Shown: piece by piece, positions 1-10,929 of the stretch | Layout: each line of letters starts with the position of its first letter | Numbering within the stretch: the stretch's first letter is position 1 | Assembly (NCBI GenBank): GCA_000827265.1 | Contig: KN834784.1 | Coordinates: 169,719-233,718 of the forward strand | Direction: 5' to 3' | Origin: Collybiopsis luxurians FD-317 M1 | Taxonomy: Eukaryota > Basidiomycota > Agaricomycetes > Agaricales > Omphalotaceae | Length of the DNA stretch: 64,000 nt | Made by a program: the position numbers and the translations under genes | Notes under the pieces: generated by a model | Told to the model about the DNA's origin: nothing | The model's input: only the letters and a program-made list of their open reading frames with translations | Databases searched by the model: none

Positions 1-2
1 CG

Positions 3-455
3 TTCTCGATAGAAACGATCGTCGAAAACGCCTCAGGATACCGAGCCTTTGCATCCTCTACCTTCACCATCGATGGCTCCACTGGGATTCAAAACACATA
101 CGAAACCTGCTCCTTCGGTTCTGATGGCGTGAGCGGAGGGTGCTCAGAATCAGATGTTCTCGCAATGGGTGCAGGGGGCTCAAGTACTACGCTTTACCAT
201 ACCATCTCATATCAGGGGAGTATCGCAGGTACAACTTTGACCCTGCCTTTCCAGGCGCAGGCGGCGGTTACCTCCAGCCCGTCCCCAAGTTCGACGGCAA
301 GTAACTCTGGTAATAGTACTAGTACTGGGTCCGGATCTGGGTCTGCGAAGAATGGAGGAGCATCCTTTAACGGCGCAGGACTAGGAATGTTGACCTCTAC
401 GATATGCCTCATTTTGAGTTCATTACTTTTGGTGTTACCTAGTATGACTGTCTAG
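3..455 (+). CDS. C-terminal end of a Ser/Thr-rich GPI-anchor-type surface protein (5' truncated by window edge)
   Basis: The frame is open from the window edge to a TAG at 453-455, giving about 150 residues. The first part is a compact beta-like stretch with two cysteines (in YETCSFG and SGGCSES). It is followed by a linker rich in Ser, Thr, Gly and Asn, and it ends in a hydrophobic tail (TICLILSSLLLVLPSMTV) with almost nothing after it. A Ser/Thr-rich linker plus a C-terminal hydrophobic tail is the usual layout of a fungal GPI-anchored wall or membrane protein, so this protein probably ends up on the cell surface. The start and any signal peptide lie upstream of the window. The catalytic or binding domain, if any, cannot be named from this fragment. 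Confidence 0.6.
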   Translation, partial: FSIETIVENASGYRAFASSTFTIDGSTGIQNTYETCSFGSDGVSGGCSESDVLAMGAGGSSTTLYHTISYQGSIAGTTLTLPFQAQAAVTSSPSPSSTASNSGNSTSTGSGSGSAKNGGASFNGAGLGMLTSTICLILSSLLLVLPSMTV

Positions 456-533
456 ATCTTTGAAGTACGATATGATCAAAATCGCGTTTCCGATGTAAAG
501 GCATGTCGTGTATTTGAGGAAGGGTAATCCTTA

Positions 534-1478
534 CTACACTGTATAAGTTGTCGTCGTCGTCGTCGTAGATGTCGTAGTTCTGACGATAGCTCTGCCTTGC
601 CTGCCTTTGGTGATTCCCACTCTACTTAGCGTCGAGGGCTTGTTATTCTGCGTATGCACCAGCACTCCGTCTTCAGATGCATCAAAAAAGTCATCTTCGT
701 CAGGCCCGTCGTCCTCCTCAGTCTTCATGCCAAAAGTATAAGCAAGAGGGTTGATCTGCTTGTCAGAGACCACACTTGCGCGACAAACTTCTTCAAACCG
801 CCAAATCTGGCATGGATGAACGGGGTCCTGCTCATACGCAAGCTGGATCTAAACGCACTATCAGTACCCAGTTCGTACACAGTTGAATGCCCAGATAATG
901 GGTTAACAAAAATAAAGTAAAAAAAAACACACACACCTTCGTTCCATCCCTCGCACACCCATACCCTTCCAAATCAACCACATATCGACTATTAGGCCAC
1001 CGAATTCGGAAACAACGGTCACGACCACTGCCCTCGCCGCTAGAAATCCGTTCCCCACGAATCCACTGAGGGCATTCTTCCAAAACCCAGGTAACAGGAA
1101 ATGCATTCCCGACCACGGAAACCCCAGTGCAGATACCATCTTCTACTGTAATATAGTTGCCGTTCCACGCACTTTGTATCACATAGCCGCCTCCGTGACC
1201 GAGAGGGATGAAGATAAACTGTTGGTTCGAGTTTCCGTGCTTGGTCCATCCTAGATAGTAAAAACGTCAAGTTTAAGTCGAGTGAGTCGAGTCGTTGACG
1301 GTGTTTGGCACGTTGTACGAGGGGGAATTTCATTGCATGGAGAGATTCCCTCACCTATGAATGTTCTCCCATCACCCTCAGAGAGATCCAGCGCTGTATT
1401 ACTTTGGACATTGATTAGGCGGTATATCCCAGGTTTGAGCGTGAGCTCTGGATCTATGATTGTCTTCTCCTGCAACAT
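534..1478 (-). CDS. Ricin-B-type (beta-trefoil) lectin-like protein, 3 exons
   Basis: Proposed exons on the minus strand are 1478-1355, 1250-937 and 848 (or 842)-534. The first junction keeps frame as G|GA and restores the ricin-lectin signature: GIYRLINVQSNTALDLS, then a W-x-x-H-G-N-S-N-Q-Q block, the spacing seen in fungal ricin-B/RICIN repeats. These fold as beta-trefoils and usually bind sugars. No signal peptide is visible, which suits the many cytoplasmic or unconventionally secreted fungal lectins. The tail is acidic (EEDDGPDEDDFFDASED) and ends in a Thr-rich run encoded by a cgt/cgtc microsatellite near 545-580. The second acceptor is ambiguous by 6 bp. Family assignment is good; sugar specificity cannot be seen. 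Confidence 0.7.
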
Positions 1479-1559
1479 GATATTGAGAAGTTTGAAAGTT
1501 TTGAGCCGCGAGACAGGTCAATCTGGGAATGTAAACAGTTTAGAATGAGCAGAAAGCGC

Positions 1560-2100
1560 AATTAGAGTAAGATACACGCTGCACCGGCATGGCTCCATTG
1601 GATGGAGTAAGATAAGGATAAAACAGATCTTGCAGTACACTATCTTCGGCAACTTCCTCCAGATCGATGACTCCTCGTTTTATGAGCTGCCGGTAACATT
1701 ACACCAAGATACAATAACTTTCGACCCCTCCCTGCCTTATTCTCCGCCTCTCTCTCTCTCTCTCTGTGTGTGTGTCGTAAACACCCCTCCCACCAAGGAT
1801 CCTTACTACCTCACCAACCCCGTTCTCAAGCGACAGAAATAAGAGCAGACAACTTAAACCTCAGAGACTTGTTCGTACGCAACAACACATCATCCTCGCC
1901 CCCGACACTCTCGACCTGCGTCTGGCGGACCTGTTGCTGGGCGTAGCGTATCACGGATTCCATAAGGTGAGCATACGGCGTAACAGCAGAATATCAAACT
2001 TGTTGGAAGCATTCCGTATCAGACCTGTACCTAGACACGAATTATTTAGATGCTCGTGGGCATAGATCTATAGAAGTTATCACACACTTGGACACTTGTA
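1560..2100 (+). pseudogene. Decayed copy (unit I) of the small gene at 9724
   Basis: This stretch aligns by eye with 9430-9982: the same TATA-like leader, CT-rich track, LTNPVLKRQK-type upstream frame and the block around ctggcggacctgttg. At the position of the ATG of the downstream copy, this copy reads ataagAGCAGacaac, so the start codon is lost. Later indels shift the frame (tattta for tgtta near 2040). A (CT)n/(GT)n microsatellite lies at about 1742-1774. It is best read as a non-functional duplicate; the family is not recognised. Confidence 0.5.
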
Positions 2101-2108
2101 CAAAGTCG

Positions 2109-2512
2109 CTACCCCACCCGGTACCAATATCGCGTGTCTGCGTCCAGGTAAAAAAGTTTTGAAACCAATCTTAGGTACGGCTCTTGTACATGCCCGTCAT
2201 AAAACTATCGCGAGAGGAGGTAAGAATCGACTCGGGGATAGGTACGTCCAATACTAGCGCGACTCACGTGCATGCCCTTTACAGATTGTGAAAAAAAAAA
2301 CCCTTGCCGATATTCTTCTGGACCTTGAATAGTAAAATCGGAGAAACCAGATTTAAAGTCGATAGAAAATCCTCCCCAAACCCAAAGTACACCTCGACTT
2401 ATGCAAACGGCTGTAATCGTTGATGAGACAGTGACGAGAAGGTAGGGCCAGTCAGACGCATTATGGTGAGTTTTCCGACGCTTTGTCAACCGATTCGTCT
2501 CATTCTCCAATC
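2109..2512 (-). CDS. Small hypothetical protein, at least 2 exons (5' end uncertain)
   Basis: The exon ending ...QSVKGMH is followed by a strong donor (gtgagtcg). A phase-0 acceptor (cgatag) then opens a 31-codon exon ending in WYRVG-stop at 2109-2111. The upstream exon carries LENETNRLTKRRKT and a block (SGFSDFTIQGPEEYRQG) that is conserved, with substitutions, in the second copy at 11,000-11,700. Conservation of the protein frame between the copies argues that this strand was once coding. No convincing ATG is seen, so a further 5' exon is likely. The family is not recognised. It lies antisense to the decayed plus-strand gene. Confidence 0.35.
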
Positions 2513-2639
2513 CAACTGCATGCTACCGGTGCAACATTTGCTTCCAAGAAATGAGTTTATGCTAAGGTTTTAAGGAAGAGAATGGGATGGCATACTGGTA
2601 ATATTGGATAATGAGAACGTTTAATTGACATCGTTTCGG

Positions 2640-3560
2640 ACAAATGGTCGGACGAGCAAGTTACTGCTGTCTGAAGCGTTTATATTCGAGATCTATGTTG
2701 AAGGCGAGGATTAGTATGAGATCTTGAAGGAAGAATAGCAATACGTCTGTACTTTAATCAAGATATTCATGCCATGCGAGAAGGAGTTTACCACAAAAGT
2801 GACGGTTGTGGTCAACAAGGGTTATGAGCCGGCACGCGAGCACGTGCTATTCACGAACGGAAAATTAGCGCCTAAGAGAGCAACTTGCCTTTCGAGCGGA
2901 TCTAGTAAATGACTTTTGTAAAGAGGCTGAAGTTTACAAAGTACCCTTACATCCAGCACAAGGCACCATCCGCCTCGATCCTATGGATGCTTGAAAGGCG
3001 TCGGAAACGAAAGCCAGCAAATCGCGTCTCTAGTTTTAGAGCGCCGGGGAACGCCTAAGGAAGCCTGTCAAGATGTTTCCAATGGAAGTTAGCTACGTGC
3101 GGCCAGTCACTACCCATACTCAGTGGATCTCTTTAAAAGCATCTTTTACTGAACAGATCCAAGATCATTCAGTTTTATCTGAGAAAGCATGCGAATATTG
3201 AACAGTCTTCAATGCGCACTTTATCGATGTGGGTTGCATTATTTCGATATGAGTGTCCTATTCCTCGATTTCAGTTTCATGGCGGGGATATACACTCATC
3301 CTTTTCTTCCATCTTTCCCTCTATGCGAGTCTTTTGGTTTACCAAATAAAACATTCTAATGCAGGACAACGACCCTCGCTTGAACGACTTTTATCAATCC
3401 GAATATCACAAATGCGACTGGGATGCTGCGACGGAACCTCGAGCATTACGAGATGAAAAGCGAGTACCACTGATGTATTGAAATGAGTGTGGCCGTCCCA
3501 GAGCTATGTTTCTATGTATAGTTCATGGTGTTGAGAAACATCGGCCTGTAGGTTGCTCGG
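2640..3560 (+). pseudogene. Decayed kinase-like gene, copy I
   Basis: Blocks of this stretch match the intact kinase-like gene at 15266-16185 in the same order. These are the EVYEGALRSVQGT region (about 2925-2985), the VLERWGE region (about 3030-3075) and the block encoding QSEYHNCDWDA (about 3393-3435). The reading frame is broken repeatedly, and the segment holding the catalytic-loop HGDD part is missing, so no kinase could be made. The shared upstream motif (gcgagcacgtg...attcacgancgg...ttagcgcc, around 2835-2870) is also found before the other two copies, showing that the promoter was duplicated with the gene. Confidence 0.6.
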
Positions 3561-3750
3561 ATATTCCACCTACATCTCGAATTTTGCTTCCTCATACTTA
3601 TTCCTATCTGTATAGTTATTCCATCTACTTTAAATAGAGCAAATGTACTGGCATAGAAGTAGCATAGAATCGATCGTTCTCTTCCTCATTCTTGGATTAA
3701 GATTCCCTTCAACTAAGCAAACTTGTTTTTTAACACATGTTCAATGTCTC

Positions 3751-5330
3751 TCACAATTGAGTGACAAAACCTTCAAGCGCATCATCCAACAATGCATACA
3801 TCTCACGAGCTAGCGAAATCCCCCCCAGCACACTCTGCCTCCTGTCCCGGTCCTATTAAACATTTATGAATACTTCATCCACTCTAGAGGTTCAGTCGGT
3901 CCTCACCCTGGATTCAGGACTTTGAAGGAAGGTAATGTGGCTATCTACTTCGCCCTTCACCTATCCGCCACTAGTCAGGCCAGCTCAGCCAATCCTTGAT
4001 AGGGACTCACCGCCTCTGCTATATTTACGATGACCTTGAGCTTTGGGATAAGAAGGGAAATCTTGAGTTCGAACGCGGAGGCTCGGGATACCATGATGTT
4101 CCGGCGACTTGAGTCACTCCTCGAGTTGTGCTGCAGTTGGATTTCATTCAACTGCTTGCGCTTCTCTGTGAGCTTGCTCTCGTATTCTGAATGTGATCTT
4201 TTAGTACTGATCGATGGTCTACGGATGAAGTAACTACCCCCTCTGGTTTTAGCTGCGTCCCTCAATGCCTCGTAATTTGCCATTACCCCTAGTTTCTCGA
4301 CTTGTTTGGAACTATTCAGGCGGTCTTCTTCCTTTATCCTTATGACATCCGACTCTGCCATGTCTTCAAAGTTGAATCTACTAAAACCTTCCTTGAGAGC
4401 GATGGCCGTAGGTCCGCACGCGAGATACAATTTGTATGAATTACTGTTCAATCCAAGTGCTTTCATCACGTTGGGAATCAGATCATCCATCTGGGTTACC
4501 AGTTACAATAGCTGGCAACGACGGCAAGTTTACACGCACTAAACCTGAACACCTACACACGTTGATTAAAGGTCATTCCTTTACATGACTTCTATACTCA
4601 CGCCTTTTTCTTCTCCTCGAGCACCTCAATTTCTTTGTTGAGCCTTGCGAGGTCGCTGTTGTACTTCTCTTCGATTGCAAGCTTGCGGCCACACTCCTCT
4701 TTAATGGTTTGGATCATATGAAGCATTAGGTCAAATTTCACGTCCGGTGCCTTGAAGCTAGCCAGCTCCTGTGGAATTTGAAACATTATTCAACTCTGGC
4801 TGGGGGAAGGAAAGGTAGTCACGCAGACCTCAGAAAAGGCCATAAACTCGGTAAGTACATTCTCGTCGGATTCTTCCTCCGCCATCGGAGCCCAAATTTT
4901 CACAAAGGCTTTTGGGTGATTTCAGAGGTTGTGCTGCAGTGCCGACAAAATACGTCACTCACGATGGACCACATTGACCGTAACTTTCTCTGCTGCTTGT
5001 CTGATGAGTTGGATTTGTGTTTTACACTTTTACGCAAACCATCCTGTTAAGTATTTGGAAAAACGTTGACCGAACTCAGGCCCTCACCGATTTCTCCGCG
5101 TCCCGGAATTTAAAACCAAGCTTTTGAAATGCCTTCACAAACGGGCTCTCTTGGAGAAGCAAGGAATGTAGTGTTTCGATGCAGTTGAGCATACACTTGA
5201 CATCGTCGCCGAGCTCTTTGATGTCCTTCAAGAAGGCCTGTTGCTGAGAGCCATCGATGGCGTCTAGAACGCCTTTGGGGAGATTAATAGCTGCATTTTT
5301 GGAATAAGGGGGTGCGACTTCATTTGACAT
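3751..5330 (-). CDS. M-family long alpha-helical protein 1 (putative partner subunit of a two-component pore former)
   Basis: This is a multi-exon minus-strand gene with ATG at 5330-5328 and TGA at 3753-3751. Its start block (MSNEVAPPYSKNAA) is almost identical to that of the M gene at 18557. The predicted chain is nearly all amphipathic helix and coiled coil: LGDDVKCMLNCIETLHSLL near the N-terminus, ARLNKEIEVLEEKKK in the middle and KLTEKRKQLNEIQLQ further on. One mildly hydrophobic stretch (KLYLACGPTAIALKEG) sits mid-protein. The last exon (3852-3751) encodes the conserved end SLARxMYxLLDxALExFVTQL. No signal peptide is visible. The family name is not certain; the fold and pairing suggest relatives of alpha-pore-forming toxin subunits (XaxA/B, HBL). 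M1 lies tail to head behind M2 on the same strand. Inner exon edges were not all resolved. Confidence 0.5.
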
Positions 5331-5521
5331 GGTTGCTATAAAGGATGGAAGATCTTGGGATAGATCGGCGCACGCCTTATATAACAATGTTACTACCTCA
5401 TGTTTCACATGCGTAAGGCTGGCGTCTGGGATGAACGATGGTGTACTACAAATAAATTCTTCATACCTGATGTGAAATTTGAGATGGAGAATATTATTGA
5501 TGCGCTTGTGTACATACTCTA

Positions 5522-7263
5522 CTAAATTGGGTTGGGAATAGTTATCATTGCCTGAGTGGAAAATTTTCCAAGCTCATAATCCAATAACATATACAATCCT
5601 TGGGCTAGCATAATCTCTGCCAGGGCATTTTGTCTTTTTCCTTGGTCCTTTCAAATGCGGCATGAGGTATCTATTTATGTTGGGCAAGAGATTGGTGCCT
5701 TACCTTGCAATTAGGGTCTTGTAAAAAGAAGATGTATCTGTCGACTTCAAACTTAACCTACCGATCCTAAGTGAGTGTATACATGATCGGCCAAGCATTT
5801 ACAATAACTCACCTCTTCAGCCAACCTCGTAATTACCTTTGACTTTGGAATGATGAGGGATATCCTGCGCTCGAGCTCCAAGGCATAAATAAACATGATG
5901 ACCCAGCGGTCATGATCATTTTCTGACCTCTCCCGCTGTCCCAGGAGCTCATGTAGCCGCTTTTGTTTTTCTCTGAGTTCAGTCTCGCATTCTACATTAG
6001 CGGTCAGGTTGCAACCTTCAGATGAAGTATTGAAATGACTTTCCCTCTGCTACCTCGGTAGCATACCACAAAGATTTGATGCTCATCACCTCTTTCCCAA
6101 CATTTGCCAGAATATCTGTGTCGCTTTCTGAAACTTCACCTGAACTCCCTTTATCCTGCTCATGTTCCCTCCCATCAACTATGTCATCCGTTGTCCTGTA
6201 CTTCTCACTACCATCGGCTTCAATATAAATTTTCTAGAGCCCAGATGCATCCCGTTAGAGCATTGCCAATGAAGCTGTGGATACCAACTCACTAGTGCAC
6301 GAACGAGTGCTAGAACTCCACACGAGAGCAGCAATACCGGCTTGCTCGACTTACCATCCAGCCCAAATTTTTTTAAAACTGTCGGAAGCAAGTCCTCGAT
6401 CTGGGGTAAAACTTATGAAAGGTGGTCATCTCGGCAAGTACGTACGCACTACACCTTCCTTCCTGATAGCATTAGGTCAGAAACATTCGTATTTCCCGAG
6501 GTGACCACCATATGTACACTCACGCCTTCAGTTTCAATGCAAGCTCTTCAATCTCGTCATTGAGTTTCTTGACGTTTTTGTCATATCCCCGTGCATTTAC
6601 CAGCTTGCTGTAGCAGTCTCGTTTGATGAGCTTGGTCATGTCAAGCATGGGGTCTAATTTTGCGACAGGTACTGTGATACCGGCCAGTCTCTGTAGCAGT
6701 TTAAAGATTACTTAGCCTTGAGTTCACCGAGCAGTAAAAGTGAACGGGTTAGACCTCGGAAAAGCCCTCGAATTCGGCTAGTACGTCCTCGTCCGATTCT
6801 TCCGCTGCCATTGGAGCCCATATTCTCACGAAGGCTTTTTGGCTCAGAAGTTGTGTTGCGGCACAGGACACGCTTCACTCACGAAAGATCGCATTGATTT
6901 TGGCTTGCGCTGCAGCATCTTTGATAATTTGAATTTGTTTTTTGTAGTTCTATAAACAAAACCAGCCATATTAGCGAGCACACTCAAAGTTTTATCAAGT
7001 CCCAAAAACCTCACCATTTGCTCTGTTCTCCATTTCTCAGCTTGGAATTCAGATTGACTCACTGAGTTGACGTATGTGGCCTCTTGGACGAGAAAGGAAT
7101 ACACCGTATCGGCGTAGCTGAGTGTGAAATTGATATTGTCGCCGAGTTCTTGAATCTCTTTTACGAAGACCTGTTGTCGGGACCCTTGCATGACATCCAA
7201 AAGACCTTGGACAAGACTGATAGAAAGTGTTTTTGACCGCGGCGAGAGTGCTTGGTTCAACAT
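5522..7263 (-). CDS. M-family long alpha-helical protein 2, divergently paired with P1
   Basis: The ATG is at 7263-7261 and the TAG at 5524-5522; several introns interrupt it. It parallels the other M genes block by block: VQGLLDVMQGSRQQVFVKE, then a LGDN helix, a coiled-coil exon near 6530-6690 and a more hydrophobic mid-segment (KPVLLLSCGVLALVRAL) than in M1. It ends in a diverged tail containing MLLDYELGKFSTQ, with about ten extra residues. It starts 223 bp from the start of P1 on the opposite strand, which points to a shared promoter. Which of M1 and M2 is ancestral cannot be told. Function is inferred only from architecture and pairing. Confidence 0.5.
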
Positions 7264-7486
7264 GGTGGTTTTGGGTAACAACAGCAATTAACTGTACTTC
7301 GCACCCTTTTGCATAAGATTAAGTTTAATGTACTCCAGAGCCTCATGGAAGCCTGCTGGCTGGTGTGCCACTGCGACTGCGCTCGTATTCTTCGTATCTA
7401 TCGATCACCAGTGGGAGAAAAGAGAGGTCATTATAAGAAGTCGCAAACGTTGCACTCGTTTTGGCGTCTCCTTTTGAATCCCCGTC
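7264..7486. promoter_or_regulatory. Divergent intergenic region between M2 and P1
   Basis: This 223-bp spacer separates the start codons of two head-to-head genes. The second pair (M3/P2) is separated by 224 bp, so the spacing was kept through duplication and divergence. A bidirectional promoter giving matched expression of the two proteins is inferred; no TATA box or operator was confirmed. Confidence 0.45.
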
Positions 7487-9091
7487 ATGGGTCTAGCATG
7501 GCTGCTGAACCTTATCAATGGCGTTCCCTCTCAAGGCCTTGAGGGTACAGCCAACATTCCCCTCGAAGAAGTCGTGGCCTGTACCCAAAGTTCGCCATCA
7601 GGAAAAGATTTCGTGGATGGGCTGAAGAAGATCTGCAGTGACCCTAATCTGAAGGAAACTTTCAAAGCGAAATTTTCGCAAGAGTTCATTAAGGCCGACA
7701 ATCGTGAATTTATGGACCACGAACTGTCTATTCTCACCGACACTCTTCTCCGCATCAAACAGGACTTTGAGACGGTTTCGGATGGCCTTCTCCAGTTCGA
7801 CAATAAAGAATACCGGAAACGAAAGGCAAATGGAGAGGCCGGAGATGATCCTATCAATCCTCTCCAACCGCGGTGGAAGGAAGCTCAAAAGGTAAGAAGA
7901 CGACGCTTATCTGTTCCTTTTTTTTTTTTCATGCTTTTAGCCAGCGGTTCAACGAATTGATGGCCGAGTCCAAAAAAACCGCGGAAAAAGCAGCTTATCA
8001 AGCTCAACGTTTGTTTTGTCATTTTGGCTCAATAGCATCTGACTGGCTAACTTTCCGTGAAGGATACCGGAAGGTCATCCTAGATATGGCCACGGACTCT
8101 TCAATTTCTCGTGAAGACGTGATGACTGAGCTTCAGGGTTTCATTGATGTAACTACTTTTATTTTGGTATAGATTTTAATCATTTGATCGTCAGACTAGG
8201 ATATCGATAAATTGTATAGCGACGGCGGAGACTTTGCTTCCAAGTTTGATAGTCTCCGGGAAGAAATTAGCAGATTCAAAACCATTATGAAAATCGCCAT
8301 CGCAGACGCATCCAATCATGTTGTCGAGAAAATCTCAAACTTAGACGCAAATATTGGGGATGTACAGGCTATTTTAAGCGGGTACCAAACTTGGGTAAGA
8401 ATATCAACACTCCCTTCTCTTCTCACAACAACATTTTATTTTAATTCACTATAGGCCAATATCGGATGGGTTTTCCTTGCAGGAACGGGAATTGGGGTAG
8501 CAGTTGGGATCGGACTTGCGATGATGACGCCTCAATGTTGGCTCTGCGCTGTTGTGAGTTATCTTGGTTATTAAGGACAGAAAGCGATATCTCACTTCGT
8601 GTAGGTTGTGGCTCTAGCTGCTGTAGGAGTCGAAGTAGAAATCGGAGTTGTCAAGGAAAGTAAGTAAGATTGCATAGGCCTCACGAGGCAACTGACAACT
8701 ATGGTGTCTAGATTGGAAGGCTCACCTGGATGAGCTGCAGAAGAACCTCAAGGATTCGATAAATCGGAAGAAAGAGGTCGAAGAACTCAAAATTCTGTTT
8801 ACTAAGACAGAGGGACATGTCACAGATATCTGCAATTCGATCAATGCCATTGCTCGCGTATGGGGTATCGTAAGTATATTCCATTTTGATTTTTTGTAAC
8901 GTGGACTTCTTGGGCGATTTTGACAGTTTAAGCTCGAAGCAAACGCACTGAGGAGCGCACTAGTAAGCACCAGAACTACCAAAACCAAGCCAGGCCTGGA
9001 TCGTCAGATCCAGATGGCACAAGAACAGTTCTTCATTTTGGAGAAGGACCTTGAATCGTATTCCTCTAAGATGGCGGCAGTGGAAGCATAA
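7487..9091 (+). CDS. P-family alpha-helical protein 1 with central membrane hairpin (putative pore-forming subunit)
   Basis: ATG is at 7487 and TAA at 9089-9091, with about seven exons. The N-terminal 130 residues are helical (ELSILTDTLLRIKQDFETVS). Further helices follow, then a long hydrophobic, glycine-rich segment (TGIGVAVGIGLAMMT, about 8470-8550) and a second one (VVALAAVGVEVEIGVV, about 8605-8650). Two more helices complete the chain, including ICNSINAIARVWGIFKLEAN. Long helices around a central hydrophobic hairpin, then an I-x-x-I-W-type helix, is the layout of alpha-pore-forming toxins of the HBL/NHE, Cry6 and XaxAB/YaxAB type. The similarity is recognised from pattern only. There is no signal peptide. 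It is paired head to head with M2. The alternative is an unrelated two-TM coiled-coil membrane protein. Confidence 0.55.
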
Positions 9092-9420
9092 CCGGAGCTG
9101 CTGAAGGAACACAGGTGGGAATACATATCATAGGTTAGACCAGTTGCATTAGGCCCCGCTCGGGAACCCAGGTGGAGCCACTCAGCCAGGAGGGGTAGAG
9201 GTGGATTCACTGTTTCCATATCCGTCGGACATTTGCACGCGTGCTGTCACACACATGTACTTAACAGTTGAGATTGTTGTATCTGTTTACTTTTTGTATG
9301 CGTTTTCTCTATCGTTCATGGTCAGGACAAGAGGTAGTGATGTCTGAGTGAATACTACTGCTCAAAATCGATTCGAGAGGCCTCGAAAAGTGCTGGGGCA
9401 AGCGGTCGCCGGTATGGTTG
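9092..9420. other. Intergenic, no gene seen
   Basis: This is the 3' flank of P1 and the junction to the second duplication unit. No convincing coding frame, RNA gene or repeat was found. Confidence 0.5.
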
Positions 9421-9723
9421 CTGCCGCACGCAGCCTACAATAAGATAAGTATAAATGAGCCCTTGCAACACACTATCTTCGGCAACTTCCATGGCTCCTC
9501 ATTCTGTGCGGTGTTTTTTAAGACTGCGAATAGCCAACACAGCGAGCTGGCGGTAATATTAATGATTTTATACCAACACCGTCAAGATACAATACACATC
9601 TCATCTTTCCACTCTTCCCTGCCCTATATGCACTCCTGCCTCCCTCGCGCGTCAACTCCCCTCCCAATTGCATCTAGAGGTCCCAACTACCTCACCAACA
9701 TTGTCCTTAAGCGACAGAAATAA

Positions 9724-9982
9724 GATGCGACAACCTAAACCTCAAAGACATATTCATCCGCAACAGCGCATCATCCTCATCTCCGATACTCTCGCCGACC
9801 TGTGTCTGGCGAACCTGTTGCCGAGCGTGGCGTATCACCGATTCCATGAGGTGAGCATACGACGCAACGGCAGGGTACCAGACTTGTTGGCAGCATTCCG
9901 AGCCAGAGCTGCACCTAGACTCGAATTGTTAGATGCTCGTGGGCACAGATCGAACAAAAGCGTCGACTTACGACTTGGGTGA
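9724..9982 (+). CDS. Small hypothetical basic protein (copy II), possibly truncated
   Basis: ATG at 9724 opens an 86-codon frame (MRQPKPQRHIHPQQR, then ISDTLADLCLANLLPSVAY) ending at 9982. A TATA-like tataaatg lies near 9448 and a pyrimidine-rich leader follows. A possible donor (gtgagcatac) sits right after RFHE, and it is shared with copy I at about 1970. The last codons run into a segment absent from copy I, so the 3' end may have been replaced by the insertion. The family is not recognised. Confidence 0.4.
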
Positions 9983-10917
9983 AAACAGCGCTGGTTCTGG
10001 GCTTTCAGACTCGGGCGCTGGCGTTGGCATTAGCGTGAGTTCCGTTTCCGTCGAATTCGAGTCGGTTTCCGTCCGAGCTTCCTTTTCTGCGCAGCCATCG
10101 GGTGGAGAGGGTACGAAGGCAGGCACCTCATGATGCTCGGGGCTTTCAGGCTCGGGCGCTGGCGCTGGCGTTAGCGTGAGTTCCGTTTCCGTTCGAGCTT
10201 CCTTTTCTTCGCAGCCATCGGATGGGGAGGTTACGGCGGATACAGGCACCTGACGAGGTTCAGTAGACAGGTCTCTGTGATCGACAGCGTCGTGTTTCGG
10301 ACATTCCGGCTCTGAATACATCACCATCGCAGCGACCTCAGTCTCAGCGGAAATCGTAGGGGTGGTGGAAGAGGCTGCCTCGGATGAGCAGGCATCTTGG
10401 AGTGGAGCTGAAGTAGACCCCGACGACGTTGCTGGAGAACTTGGAAGGATTGTCAAATCAGACGAAACAACCGGGCTTGTGATCAGAGCTACGCTTGAAA
10501 AATCTTCAAGCTATTCGGAGTAGTGAGCCATGTACATTCCATCGAGAAAATCCCGCAACAAACCTTCTCCTCTTCCTCTTGAGCTTCAGTACATGTCATC
10601 TCAGGGACACCAGCACGCTCATCCTCATCTTGGTTTCGAACGGGTTCCAAGGGCTCGACATACTCCATCTCCATCTGCATTTCATCCGTCTGGCCTTCAA
10701 GAAGCTCCCCATTCGCATTCGAAGAAGATTCGATAGCCGCATTCCACATCTCCTTCTGTGCCGCCTCTCCTACAGCCTCGGAATACGCTTCAACTCTATC
10801 TTTGCAATGTCTCTGAAACGCAGCATACGCCTCGTTCGACCATTCAGGCGCCTGCTTATCGAATTTGAACGTAACTTCTCCTTTGCCTGGTTCGCCTGCG
10901 AATGGATTAATTGAATG
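9968..10917 (-). pseudogene. Acidic Pro/Glu-rich protein fragment carried on an inserted segment
   Basis: The minus strand is open across two exon-like blocks. The first (about 10910-10580) begins after a good acceptor (attcgcag) and encodes a helical domain (GKGEVTFKFDKQAPEW and AYAAFQRHCKDRVEAYSEAV), then an acidic stretch (EAQEEEEK). The second (about 10505-9968) encodes Thr/Glu/Pro-rich sequence with an internal duplication: the unit with TETELTLTPAPAPEPESPE occurs twice (about 10008-10110 and 10138-10240). No start codon is visible before the first block, where sequence shared with copy I resumes at about 10945. This looks like the 3' part of a gene captured in an insertion of about 950 bp. 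Function is unknown. Confidence 0.4.
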
Positions 10918-10929
10918 TCACGACACGTC

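Noticed and set aside
10008..10240. CRISPR-like direct repeats
   Set aside because: There are only two copies of a long coding unit within an acidic protein, in a eukaryote; this is an internal protein repeat.
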